From: Paracoccaceae bacterium
GTDB taxonomy: Bacteria > Pseudomonadota > Alphaproteobacteria > Rhodobacterales > Rhodobacteraceae
Assembly (NCBI GenBank): GCA_020425085.1
Contig: JAGQRW010000018.1
Location: 1 to 64,000, forward strand
Reading direction: 5' to 3'
Length of the DNA: 64,000 nt
In this document: positions 27,861-36,218 of the stretch, piece by piece
Numbering within the stretch: position 1 is the stretch's first letter
Layout of the letters: every line of letters begins with the position of its first letter
Position numbers and translations under genes: made by a program
The notes under the pieces: generated by a model
What the model saw: the letters and a program-made list of their open reading frames with translations, nothing else
What the model was told of the DNA's origin: nothing
The model's database searches: none

Positions 27861-29207
27861 TCAGACGGATTCAACATAGGTAATGAATTCCAGCCCCTCG
27901 GGTGCATCACGAAAACGTGCCGCTTCCTGTTGTTTGCACATGACGAAATTGGCGATCAGATCGGCGGGGAAAATCCGCCGGATCACCTCGCTGGTGTTGA
28001 ACAGTTCAATCGCTTCGTCCCAGTCTTCCGGCAGGTTGGGGGCGTCGGCGCCATAGGCGTCGCCTTTTACCGGCTTGGGCGGTGAGATGCGGTTTTCGAT
28101 GCCCTCAAGTGCGCCGCCAAGGATTACCGCCAGCATCAGATAGGGGTTGGCATCACCGCCTGAAACCCGGTGCTCAATACGCCGCGCCTTGTGATTGCCG
28201 CCGGGAATGCGAATGGCGGCGGTACGGTTTTCATACCCCCAGCCGATCGAGGTCGGCGCATGGCTGTTTTCGGAATGGCGCTGATAGGAATTGAAATGCG
28301 GTGCGAATATCAGGGTTGACGGGCGCATCGCCGTCAGCAACCCCCCAACCGCGTGATGCAGCATTTCCGAACCTTTGGCGGTGCCGTCGTCAAACACGTT
28401 GTTGCCATCCCGGTCCAAGAGCGAGAAATGCGAATGCAGCCCGTTGCCGGGCTGGCTGCCATAGGGTTTGGCCATGAAACTGGCCATCAGCCCGTGTTTT
28501 CGCGCCACCCCACGGACTGCCATCTTGAACAGCCAGGCATCATCGGCGGCCTTCAGCGCATCATCGGTATGCAGAAGGTTGATTTCAAACTGGCCGATTC
28601 CGCCCTCGGAAATGGCGGCGTCGGCGGGAATGTCCATCGCTTCGCACGCCTCATAAAGGTCGGTGAAAAAGTCGTCGAACGCATCCAGCCCGCTGATCGA
28701 CAGGACATTCATACGCTGAAGGCGTCGGCCTGACAGCGGCGACAAGGGCGGCAAGGCCTCGGTTTCTTCACCGTCCAGCAGGTAAAACTCCATCTCGGTC
28801 GCCACCACCGGGGTCAGGCCAAGGGCGGAGAAACGCTCGACCACACGGCGCAGGGCATGCCTTGGATCGCCGGCAAACGGTTTGCCGCTGTCGGTCGACA
28901 TCCAAAGCGGCAGCAATGCCGAAGGACTGGCGAACCAGGTCATCGGCACCAGCCCGCGTTCGGTCGGCAACAGGGTGCCATCCGCATCGCCCGATTCAAA
29001 CACCAGCGGCGAATCCCTGATATCCTCGCCCCAGATATCGACGTTCAGAACCGACAGCGGCATCCTTGCTCCATCGGTAAAAACGCTGTCCGCATGGCTT
29101 GTGGGAATCCGTTTGCCGCGTGGCAGACCGTTCAGATCCGGGGTCGCAAGGCGCAGGGATTTCACCTCGGGATGGTCAAGCAACCAATCCAACATCTTGT
29201 TTTTCAT
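27861..29207 (-). CDS. Glutamine synthetase-family ligase, first gene of the operon
   Basis: Second gamma-glutamyl ligase-like protein, 448 residues, only distantly similar to its partner at 25760-27127. Motifs are VATEMEFYLLDGEE, SEGGIGQFEINL, MAKPYGSQPGNGLHSHFSL and NRTAAIRIPGGNHKARRIEHRVSGGDANPYL. The catalytic loop reads GLHSHFS in place of HIHHS, suggesting a different amine or acceptor. It is the first gene of the five-gene operon and is divergent from glutaryl-CoA dehydrogenase with a 116-bp gap that must hold both promoters. A second ATG four codons in is an alternative start. Confidence 0.87.
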   Translation of the reverse strand: MKNKMLDWLLDHPEVKSLRLATPDLNGLPRGKRIPTSHADSVFTDGARMPLSVLNVDIWGEDIRDSPLVFESGDADGTLLPTERGLVPMTWFASPSALLPLWMSTDSGKPFAGDPRHALRRVVERFSALGLTPVVATEMEFYLLDGEETEALPPLSPLSGRRLQRMNVLSISGLDAFDDFFTDLYEACEAMDIPADAAISEGGIGQFEINLLHTDDALKAADDAWLFKMAVRGVARKHGLMASFMAKPYGSQPGNGLHSHFSLLDRDGNNVFDDGTAKGSEMLHHAVGGLLTAMRPSTLIFAPHFNSYQRHSENSHAPTSIGWGYENRTAAIRIPGGNHKARRIEHRVSGGDANPYLMLAVILGGALEGIENRISPPKPVKGDAYGADAPNLPEDWDEAIELFNTSEVIRRIFPADLIANFVMCKQQEAARFRDAPEGLEFITYVESV

Positions 29208-29323
29208 GTAAAATGATCCGTTCAGTTCAATAATAAATCCATGCGACCAAAGGTGCGAACCTGGTCGATTGCATTCGCTTCAAGCTTACGTTACGTCCTA
29301 GCCCGAGACTTTCACAAAGACAG

Positions 29324-30556
29324 ATGGATGCCAAGATGAGTGATAAACCCAAGCTGAAGGCCAAGGATAAACCGGATTTGTCGTCATTCCAATGGGATGA
29401 CGCCCTGTTGCTGGAGGGGCAGTTGGAAGAGGATGAACGGATGATCCGTGATTCCGCCCGCGCCTATGCCCAGGAAAAACTTCAGCCCAAGGTCATCGCC
29501 GCTTATCGTGATGAAAAACCCGACCCGTCGGTTTTCGCCGAAATGGGTGAAATGGGCCTGCTTGGCACCACCATTCCCGAGGAATACGGCGGTCTTGGTG
29601 CCGGTTACGTTTCCTACGGGCTGGTGGCGCGTGAGGTCGAGCGGGTCGATAGCGGCTATCGTTCGATGATGTCGGTGCAATCCAGTCTGGTGATGTACCC
29701 GATCTACGCTTATGGATCCGAGGAACAGCGGCGGAAATACCTGCCGAAACTGGCCAGCGGTGAATGGATCGGCTGTTTTGGTCTGACCGAACCAGATGCC
29801 GGATCCGATCCCGGCGGCATGAAAACCCGCGCCACCAAGGTGCAGGGCGGCTATGTGCTGAACGGTACCAAGATGTGGATCTCGAACTCGCCCTTCGCCG
29901 ATGTTTTCGTGGTCTGGGCCAAGTCCGAGGCGCATGACGGCAAGATTCGAGGCTTTGTTCTGGAAAAAGGCATGAAGGGTCTGTCGGCACCGAAAATCGA
30001 GGGCAAGCTTTCCTTGCGCGCCTCGACCACCGGTGAGATCGTGATGGAAGGCGTCGAGGTCGGCGAAGAGGCGCTGTTGCCGCATGTCGAAGGGCTGAAA
30101 GGTCCGTTCGGCTGTCTCAACCGCGCGCGCTACGGCATCGCTTGGGGCGTGATGGGGGCGGCCGAATTTTGCTGGCACGCCTCACGGCAATACGGGCTTG
30201 ACCGCAAGCAGTTCAAAAAACCCCTGGCCGGCATGCAGCTTTACCAGAAGAAACTGGCCGACATGCAGACCGAAATCACCCTTGGCCTTCAGGCCGCGCT
30301 CAGGGTTGGGCGTCTGATGGATGCGGCCAATGCCGCGCCGGAAATGATCAGCCTGATCAAGCGCAACAACTGCGGCAAGGCGCTGGATATCGCGCGGATG
30401 TCGCGCGACATGCATGGCGGCAATGGTATTTCCGAGGAATTCCAGGTGATGCGCCACATGGTCAACCTGGAAACCGTCAACACCTATGAGGGGGCGCATG
30501 ACGTGCATGCGCTGATCCTTGGCCGGGCGCAAACCGGGTTGCAGGCGTTCTTCTGA
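29324..30556 (+). CDS. gcdH: Glutaryl-CoA dehydrogenase
   Basis: FAD-dependent acyl-CoA dehydrogenase of 410 residues that oxidises and decarboxylates glutaryl-CoA to crotonyl-CoA in lysine, tryptophan and glutarate breakdown. Diagnostic points are [21 protein letters not shown] (FAD contact), [18 protein letters not shown], and the C-terminal [25 protein letters not shown], where the Glu of YEG is the catalytic base. The length is typical. Two ATGs (29324 and 29336) are possible and neither has a strong ribosome site; the longer is given. It is divergent from the gamma-glutamyl ligase operon. Confidence 0.93.
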   Translation: MDAKMSDKPKLKAKDKPDLSSFQWDDALLLEGQLEEDERMIRDSARAYAQEKLQPKVIAAYRDEKPDPSVFAEMGEMGLLGTTIPEEYGGLGAGYVSYGLVAREVERVDSGYRSMMSVQSSLVMYPIYAYGSEEQRRKYLPKLASGEWIGCFGLTEPDAGSDPGGMKTRATKVQGGYVLNGTKMWISNSPFADVFVVWAKSEAHDGKIRGFVLEKGMKGLSAPKIEGKLSLRASTTGEIVMEGVEVGEEALLPHVEGLKGPFGCLNRARYGIAWGVMGAAEFCWHASRQYGLDRKQFKKPLAGMQLYQKKLADMQTEITLGLQAALRVGRLMDAANAAPEMISLIKRNNCGKALDIARMSRDMHGGNGISEEFQVMRHMVNLETVNTYEGAHDVHALILGRAQTGLQAFF

Positions 30557-30562
30557 GGGTTC

Positions 30563-31300
30563 TCAGGGGTTTGGAACGCTGAGATAGGCGGACTGGTCGA
30601 TCCTGACCAGCCGCCTGATCCGCAAGGCGCGACGGTCAGGCGGATCAAGCAGGCCGATGGCTGTATCAACCGCATCAAAAACCAGATCGGCGTCAATCGC
30701 GGCACCGCAGATATAGGGCAGGCCGGGTGTTGGCTTGGTCCATTCCAGCACCCTTAACCGGGCGGAGAACCGGTCAAACCGCCGGATCATGTCCCATGTC
30801 AGCGCATCCAGCGCCGCGATATCGGCGCGGCCTTCGGCAACCGCGCGAGCGGCATCAAGATGCCCACCGGTTGCCAGGGTTCGGCTGAATCGAAATCCGC
30901 GACTTGCCGCATGGCACTGCGGTGCGGCCCAGCCGGATTGCGACATTTCCTCGTTATAGGCGAAAACCGCGTCGGCAAATTCCACCAGCCCGGTGCGCCT
31001 GTCCTGCTGGCGGACCACAAAGGCGCTGCGGTAATGGCCGGGGGGGCAATCTTTCAACCCATAATCCGGCGTTCCCACCAGATTGACCCTGCCGCAGAGG
31101 TATTGCCGAAAGGGCAGTCCGCAGGTCTGGGCCAATACCAGATCATCGGCCAGCCAGGTCTGAACGGGTGTCAGGCTGTGGTTCAGCTGGTCGGGTGCAT
31201 TGACACCGCGCCGTCGCAGATTGTCGCGGATCAACCGCCAGAATTCATCATTGGCGGCGCGGGTTTCGGGGCGGTCATACACGCCAAGGCTGGCAATCAC
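30563..31300 (-). CDS. PhnD/SsuA-type substrate-binding-like protein without signal peptide
   Basis: Protein of 245 residues resembling the periplasmic phosphonate-binding family: an N-terminal ASLGVYDRPETRAANDEFWRLI, then CGLPFRQYL and a GRADIAALDALTW segment typical of PhnD-type folds. No signal peptide or lipobox is visible and no ABC transporter genes are adjacent, so it may be cytoplasmic or bind something other than phosphonate. It starts at a GTG overlapping the TerB-like stop (GTGA), hence translational coupling. Its end converges on gcdH with a 6-bp gap. Confidence 0.7.
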   Translation of the reverse strand: MIASLGVYDRPETRAANDEFWRLIRDNLRRRGVNAPDQLNHSLTPVQTWLADDLVLAQTCGLPFRQYLCGRVNLVGTPDYGLKDCPPGHYRSAFVVRQQDRRTGLVEFADAVFAYNEEMSQSGWAAPQCHAASRGFRFSRTLATGGHLDAARAVAEGRADIAALDALTWDMIRRFDRFSARLRVLEWTKPTPGLPYICGAAIDADLVFDAVDTAIGLLDPPDRRALRIRRLVRIDQSAYLSVPNP

Positions 31301-31737
31301 CGGTTGGCGGCCTCGACCCTTTGGCGCATCAGGGCGCTGTCGAGGTCACTGACACCGATCAGGTTGGCGACAAGGCGCAGCAGACGGTTTTCGTCATCGT
31401 TGCGCACCCCGTCCGCCAGTGCCACCTGCCACATTGCCTCGATGATCTTTTCGCGATCCTCATAGGCCACTGCGTCCTTGATGGCACGGGTGAAACGCAC
31501 GGTGTCGGGCGCGTTGGCCTCGACGGCTTCGGCCTCTTGCAGCAATGCGGCGGCCGATGCGGCATCAAGCGTATAACGCCGGCTCAGAATCGCCAGTATT
31601 TCGCGGCTTTCCGCCGCCTCATAATTGCCATCGGTGCGGGCCAGGCGCACCAGCAGTGCGGCCAGCGCCAGACGCGCATCCTGATCGCCAAGCGGGGCGG
31701 GTGCGGGGGCCAGCAGTCGTTTCAGCATCGGCAGCAC
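31297..31737 (-). CDS. TerB-like (tellurite resistance/DjlA-type) domain protein
   Basis: Cytoplasmic all-helical protein of 146 residues. It fits the TerB-like family: an acidic helix pair with ALAALLVRLARTDGNYEAAESREILAIL and later IIEAMWQVALADGVRNDDENRLLRLVANLIGVS, each with the Asp/Glu groups of the metal-binding repeat. The start is probably GTG at 31737, about 10 bases after GGGAGGG; an in-frame ATG at 31728 is the alternative. It lies five bases after the DUF1330 gene and overlaps the PhnD-like gene. No other ter genes are present, so tellurite resistance itself is not implied. Confidence 0.8.
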   Translation of the reverse strand: MLPMLKRLLAPAPAPLGDQDARLALAALLVRLARTDGNYEAAESREILAILSRRYTLDAASAAALLQEAEAVEANAPDTVRFTRAIKDAVAYEDREKIIEAMWQVALADGVRNDDENRLLRLVANLIGVSDLDSALMRQRVEAANR

Positions 31738-31742
31738 CGGAG

Positions 31743-32036
31743 TCAGCCCTCCCAGCCTTCGACGATGGCAAGATTGCCGGTTGAATGGGGCAGTCTCAAC
31801 TGCATTGCCGCCTGATATTCCGGTGAATCATAGCAGGCCCGTGCGGTCTCAAAGTCCTTGAATTCGATCACCACGATGCGGCTGTTCATCTGACCTTCGC
31901 GCAGTTCATGTTTGCCACCACGGGTCAGGAACCGTGCCCCGTATTTCTGGAACGGCACCGCATTTGCGGCAATGTATTTCTTGTATTCGTCCAGATTCTC
32001 GACCTCGACATTTCCAACCCAATACCCTTTGGCCAT
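31743..32036 (-). CDS. DUF1330 family protein
   Basis: Small protein of 97 residues in the dimeric alpha-beta barrel-like DUF1330 family. It begins AKGYWVGNVEVENLDEYKKYIAAN and contains GARFLTRGGKHE, VVIEFKDFETARACYDSPEYQAA, the family pattern. Function is unknown in the family. It has an AGGAAA site before 32036 and is the first gene of a three-gene unit with the TerB-like and PhnD-like genes, 86 bp downstream of pyrG on the same strand, so readthrough from pyrG is possible. Confidence 0.87.
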   Translation of the reverse strand: MAKGYWVGNVEVENLDEYKKYIAANAVPFQKYGARFLTRGGKHELREGQMNSRIVVIEFKDFETARACYDSPEYQAAMQLRLPHSTGNLAIVEGWEG

Positions 32037-32122
32037 CGCTAGTTTTCCTTTCCTGCTGCTTTTCTGGTTAGCGCCTTCATGTCGATTTCGCAATGACTTC
32101 ACGCGCTTTTGCATGCACGGGA

Positions 32123-33766
32123 TCAGACCAGCCGCGATTGCTCCACGGCGGCGCGGATAAAGTCGGCAAACAGCGGGTGCGGCTTGAACGGCTTGGATTT
32201 CAGTTCCGGGTGAAACTGCACGCCGATATACCAGGGATGGCCCGGCAGCTCGACGATCTCGGGCAATCTGCCATCGGGCGACATGCCGGAAAATACCAAC
32301 CCCTGCTTTTCCAGCATTTCGCGGAACTTGGTGTCCACCTCATAGCGGTGGCGATGACGTTCCGAGATCGAGGTGGTGCCATAGATGCGCGCCACCTGGC
32401 TGCCCTCCTTCAGCGTCGCATCATAGGCGCCCAGGCGCATGGTGCCGCCCTTGTCGTCCGTCGCCTCGCGCTGGATGGTGCGGTTGCCCTCGACCCATTC
32501 CTTCAGGTGATACACCACATGGGTAAAGCGTTTTTCACCGGCTTCGTGGTCGAATTCCTCGGATCCGGCGTCTTTCAGACCGGCCAGATTCCGCGCCGCC
32601 TCGACCACTGCCATCTGCATGCCAAGGCAGATGCCGAAATAGGGGATGTTGCGGGTGCGGGCGAATTCGGCGGCCTTGATCTTGCCCTCGGTGCCACGTT
32701 CGCCAAATCCGCCGGGAACCAGAATGGCATGAAAGCGTTCCAGATGCGGGGCAGGGTCCTCGCGTTCAAAAATCTCGCTGTCGATCCATTCGGAACGCAC
32801 CTTGACCCGGTTATGCATGCCGCCATGGGTCAGCGCCTCGGCGATGGATTTATAGGCGTCTTCCAGTTGCGTGTATTTGCCGACGATCGCCACCCGGACC
32901 TCGCCATCGGGGTGATAGACCCGGTCGGCCACGTCCCGCCATTTCGCCAGTTGCGGCTGCGGTGCCGGCGAGATTCCAAACGCGTCCAGCACCGCCCGGT
33001 CAAGGCCGACCTTGTGATAGGCAAGTGGTGCCTCGTAGATGGATTTCAGATCGCGCGCCTCGATCACCGCGTCTTCGCGCACGTTGCAAAACAGCGCCAG
33101 CTTGGCGCGTTCCTTGTCCGGGATCGGATGTTCGGACCGGCAGAGCAGAATATCCGGCGCCAGCCCGATCGAGCGCAGTTCCTTGACCGAATGCTGGGTC
33201 GGCTTGGTTTTCAACTCGCCCGAGGCCGCCAGATAGGGCAACAGCGTCAGATGCATGAAGATACAGTCGCCACGGGGTTTTTCCTGGGCGAACTGTCGGA
33301 TCGCCTCAAAGAACGGCAGGCCCTCGATATCGCCGACGGTGCCGCCGATCTCGCACAGCATGAAATCGACCTCATCCTCGCCGATCGAGATGAAATCCTT
33401 GATCTCGTTGGTAACATGCGGAATGACCTGGATGGTTTTGCCCAGATAATCGCCACGGCGTTCCTTTTCCAGGACATTGGAATATATCCGGCCCGATGAA
33501 ACGCTGTCGGTGCTGCGCGCGGCGACGCCGGTGAAGCGTTCATAGTGGCCAAGATCCAGATCGGTTTCGGCACCATCATCGGTAACGAAAACCTCGCCAT
33601 GTTCAAACGGCGACATGGTGCCGGGATCGACGTTCAGATAGGGGTCAAGTTTTCGCAGCCTGACGGTAAAGCCTCGCGATTGCAACAACGCCCCAAGCGC
33701 CGCCGACGCCAGTCCCTTGCCAAGCGAAGAAACCACGCCGCCGGTGATGAAGATGAATCGCGCCAT
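32123..33766 (-). CDS. pyrG: CTP synthase
   Basis: CTP synthase of 547 residues, normal length, which aminates UTP to CTP with glutamine as donor. The N-terminal synthetase domain begins [24 protein letters not shown] (P-loop) and has [39 protein letters not shown]. The C-terminal class I amidotransferase has the Cys in [17 protein letters not shown] and the His/Glu in [11 protein letters not shown]. It lies upstream of the DUF1330 gene and downstream of secG, a common order in this group (secG-pyrG). Confidence 0.97.
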   Translation of the reverse strand: MARFIFITGGVVSSLGKGLASAALGALLQSRGFTVRLRKLDPYLNVDPGTMSPFEHGEVFVTDDGAETDLDLGHYERFTGVAARSTDSVSSGRIYSNVLEKERRGDYLGKTIQVIPHVTNEIKDFISIGEDEVDFMLCEIGGTVGDIEGLPFFEAIRQFAQEKPRGDCIFMHLTLLPYLAASGELKTKPTQHSVKELRSIGLAPDILLCRSEHPIPDKERAKLALFCNVREDAVIEARDLKSIYEAPLAYHKVGLDRAVLDAFGISPAPQPQLAKWRDVADRVYHPDGEVRVAIVGKYTQLEDAYKSIAEALTHGGMHNRVKVRSEWIDSEIFEREDPAPHLERFHAILVPGGFGERGTEGKIKAAEFARTRNIPYFGICLGMQMAVVEAARNLAGLKDAGSEEFDHEAGEKRFTHVVYHLKEWVEGNRTIQREATDDKGGTMRLGAYDATLKEGSQVARIYGTTSISERHRHRYEVDTKFREMLEKQGLVFSGMSPDGRLPEIVELPGHPWYIGVQFHPELKSKPFKPHPLFADFIRAAVEQSRLV

Positions 33767-33935
33767 AGGTTGTGGAAACCCCCGTGAAATGGTCAGAATT
33801 TGGGCAATATCCGGTGCGGCTTGCCCCTATATCACGGGATTTGAGATATAAGGGATTCGCCCGGATTTGGCAAGCGCAGACCCGCTATATCCTGTGGAAA
33901 ACCACAGCCCATTTACAAGTAGTTGTAGTGACGTG

Positions 33936-34310
33936 TTATTCCGAGGCCTTTGGCGGTGTGGCCGGAGCGTCACTGGTCGAGGGCGGCAACAGGTTACCGT
34001 CCAGCCCGGCAGGTGCCGGGGCCGCCGGCTGGCTGGTTTCGGGCGCTGCGGTGCCAAGCCGTTCGATCACCGAATCCCCGGCGGCATTGCGCGCCGCCAG
34101 CACGGTCAGCGAGATCGAGGTGATGATGAACGCCACCGCAAAAAACCAGGTCAGTTTGGCCAGTGCACTTGCCGCCGAACGCCCGGACATCACACCACCG
34201 CCGCCACCGCCGCCGATACCAAGACCGCCGCCCTCGGATCGTTGCAACAGCACGATACCGATCAGGCACACCGCCAGGATCAGGTGGATGACCAGGATGA
34301 TGTTTTCCAT
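33936..34310 (-). CDS. secG: Preprotein translocase subunit SecG
   Basis: Small SecYEG channel subunit of 124 residues. Helix 1 is MENIILVIHLILAVCLIGIVLLQ, followed by the family loop RSEGGGLG and a glycine run, then helix 2 (LAKLTWFFAVAFIITSISLTVLA). A Pro/Ala-rich tail of about 45 residues (TSQPAAPAPAGLDGN) is an alphaproteobacterial habit. The start at 34310 is the conserved MENI; the longer frame is not needed. pyrG follows 169 bp downstream. Confidence 0.93.
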   Translation of the reverse strand: MENIILVIHLILAVCLIGIVLLQRSEGGGLGIGGGGGGGVMSGRSAASALAKLTWFFAVAFIITSISLTVLAARNAAGDSVIERLGTAAPETSQPAAPAPAGLDGNLLPPSTSDAPATPPKASE

Positions 34311-34644
34311 TTTGGCGTCCCTGCTTGCGCCCAAAAGGCGGGAATTTCGGCTTTGCGCTGTCTAATGCAGGCATTCCGGCTTGTCGATGGTCTATTTAGG
34401 GTCTTTTCCCGCCTATCGCAAGGCGACGGCCGCTGACACCGCCAAAGTCGGATGGCCCGGAAATGGCGCTGCCTGAATGGCTGATCGCCTGGCCGATACC
34501 GGCCTGAAGGCCAATGCCACCAGCGATAGGCCGACCTTCAGCGCGGTATTGTCCAGTATCGTGATGATTTTGAGGTTTCGCGCCGGCTGGCAGCCGGTTA
34601 TACGAGGCGTCGGATTTCACGGAACCGGAAAGGGTCTTTCAAAC
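34311..34644. other. 334-bp intergenic region between secG and purA
   Basis: This gap separates the divergent secG and purA starts and should hold both promoters. It contains a 74-codon minus-strand frame (34396-34620) and a plus-strand extension of the purA frame, neither of which resembles a protein I know or has a ribosome binding site. I see no RNA gene or clear regulator site. It is longer than the usual divergent spacing in this window, so it could hold decayed coding sequence. Confidence 0.4.
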
Positions 34645-35937
34645 ATGGCCAATGTCGTTGTCGTCGGTGCCCAGTGGGGGGACGAAGGAAAAGGCAAGAT
34701 CGTCGACTGGCTGAGCGAACGCGCCGATGTGATCGTCCGGTTTCAGGGCGGGCATAACGCCGGGCATACGCTGGTGATCGACGGTACGGTCTACAAGCTG
34801 TCGCTTTTGCCATCGGGGATCGTGCGCGGCGGCAAGCTCAGCGTGATCGGCAACGGTGTGGTTCTGGACCCCTGGCATCTGGTCGAAGAGATCGCCAAAC
34901 TTGGCGGGCAGGGGGTGGAAATCAGCCCGGAAAATCTGATGATCGCCGAAAACGCGCCCTTGATCCTGCCGGTTCACGGCGAACTTGACCGGGCGCGCGA
35001 AAATCAGAACGCGGTCGCCAGAATCGGCACCACCGGTCGCGGCATCGGGCCGGCCTATGAAGACAAGGTGGGCCGGCGGGCTATCCGGGTGGCGGATCTG
35101 GCCGATCCGGCAACGCTGGAACTCCGCGTTGATCGACTGCTGGTGCATCACGATGCGCTCAGGCGCGGACTGGGCCTGCCTGAGGTTGATCGTGCCGCAT
35201 TGATGGCGGCCTTGCAGGAAATCGCCCCCAAGGTGCTGCCCTATGCCGCCCCGGTCTGGAAGGTTTTGAACGAAAAGCGCAAATCCGGCAGCCGCATCCT
35301 GTTTGAAGGCGCGCAGGGCGCATTGCTGGACATTGATTTCGGCACTTATCCGTTCGTCACCTCGTCCAACGTCATCGCCGGGCAGGCGGCGACCGGCAGC
35401 GGCCTGGGCCCCGGCGCGATTGATTTCGTGCTTGGCATCGTCAAGGCCTATACCACGCGGGTCGGCGAGGGGCCGTTTGCCGCCGAACTTCACGATGCGG
35501 ACGGTCAGCGGCTGGGCGAACGTGGCCATGAATTCGGCACCGTCACCGGGCGCAAGCGGCGCTGTGGCTGGTTCGATGCGGTGCTGGTGCGCCAGACCTG
35601 CGCCACCTCAGGGGTCAACGGCATCGCGCTGACCAAACTTGACGTGCTGGACGGGTTCGAGGAACTGAAAATCTGCGTTGCCTATGAACTGGATGGCGAA
35701 CGGCTGGAATACCTGCCGACCGCCGCTGATCAGCAGGCGCGTTGCAAGCCGGTCTGGGAGGTGATGCCGGGCTGGTCGGAATCGACCGAAGGCGCACGAA
35801 GCTGGGCCGATCTACCGGCCGCCGCGATCAAATATGTGCGAAGGGTCGAGGAGCTGATCGACTGTCCGGTTGCGCTTCTGTCCACCTCGCCGGAACGCGA
35901 GGACACGATCCTGGTCACCGACCCGTTCGCCGACTGA
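34645..35937 (+). CDS. purA: Adenylosuccinate synthase
   Basis: Enzyme of 430 residues, normal length, joining IMP and aspartate with GTP on the way to AMP. The N-terminus [23 protein letters not shown] is the GTP-binding signature, with the catalytic Asp and His nearby ([10 protein letters not shown]). Other conserved blocks are [44 protein letters not shown] and [12 protein letters not shown]. The start is set by homology; the frame is open upstream, and AAAGGG about 13 bases before the ATG is a modest ribosome site. Its TGA overlaps the ATG of the DUF2842 gene by one base. Confidence 0.97.
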   Translation: MANVVVVGAQWGDEGKGKIVDWLSERADVIVRFQGGHNAGHTLVIDGTVYKLSLLPSGIVRGGKLSVIGNGVVLDPWHLVEEIAKLGGQGVEISPENLMIAENAPLILPVHGELDRARENQNAVARIGTTGRGIGPAYEDKVGRRAIRVADLADPATLELRVDRLLVHHDALRRGLGLPEVDRAALMAALQEIAPKVLPYAAPVWKVLNEKRKSGSRILFEGAQGALLDIDFGTYPFVTSSNVIAGQAATGSGLGPGAIDFVLGIVKAYTTRVGEGPFAAELHDADGQRLGERGHEFGTVTGRKRRCGWFDAVLVRQTCATSGVNGIALTKLDVLDGFEELKICVAYELDGERLEYLPTAADQQARCKPVWEVMPGWSESTEGARSWADLPAAAIKYVRRVEELIDCPVALLSTSPEREDTILVTDPFAD

Positions 35938-36182
35938 TGGCGCTTTCCTACAAGACGCGGCGGCGCTTGTCGCTGCTGGTGCTGCTGGTCGGACTGCCGG
36001 TCTATATCGTGCTGGCGCTGAACATCGTCGCCCTGTTCGAGCGGCCGTCATTCCTGGTGGAGATCGCGGTCTATGTCGGGCTGGGCATCCTTTGGGTATT
36101 GCCGCTGAAAGCATTGTTCAAGGGGATCGGCCAGCCCGATCCCGAGGCCGGAAACGACAAGGGACCATCCGATCAAGGATGA
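35937..36182 (+). CDS. DUF2842 membrane protein
   Basis: Protein of 81 residues with two membrane helices (LSLLVLLVGLPVYIVLALNIVALF and FLVEIAVYVGLGILWVLPL) and the ending KALFKGIGQPDP typical of DUF2842, a family of alphaproteobacteria. Start ATG 35937 overlaps the purA stop (TGATG), so it is translationally coupled to purA. Function is unknown. The 3' end carries a hairpin that may be the purA terminator. Confidence 0.88.
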   Translation: MALSYKTRRRLSLLVLLVGLPVYIVLALNIVALFERPSFLVEIAVYVGLGILWVLPLKALFKGIGQPDPEAGNDKGPSDQG

Positions 36183-36186
36183 TCCC
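36161..36186 (+). terminator. Hairpin at the end of the purA-DUF2842 unit
   Basis: GGGACCATCC (36161-36170) pairs with GGATGATCCC (36177-36186) with one mismatch around loop GATCAA, followed by CTGTATCTTTT. It overlaps the last codons of the DUF2842 gene and faces the end of the minus-strand acidic protein gene. A plausible but weak terminator. Confidence 0.4.
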
Positions 36187-36218
36187 CTGTATCTTTTGGC
36201 CGAAATCCGGTGGTTGGA

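Noticed and set aside
31297-31737. Tellurite resistance operon
   Set aside because: Only a TerB-like domain protein is present, without terC, terD, terZ or other ter genes.
34396-34620. A 74-codon minus-strand gene between secG and purA
   Set aside because: Starts at GTG without ribosome site, has low-complexity composition and no family resemblance.
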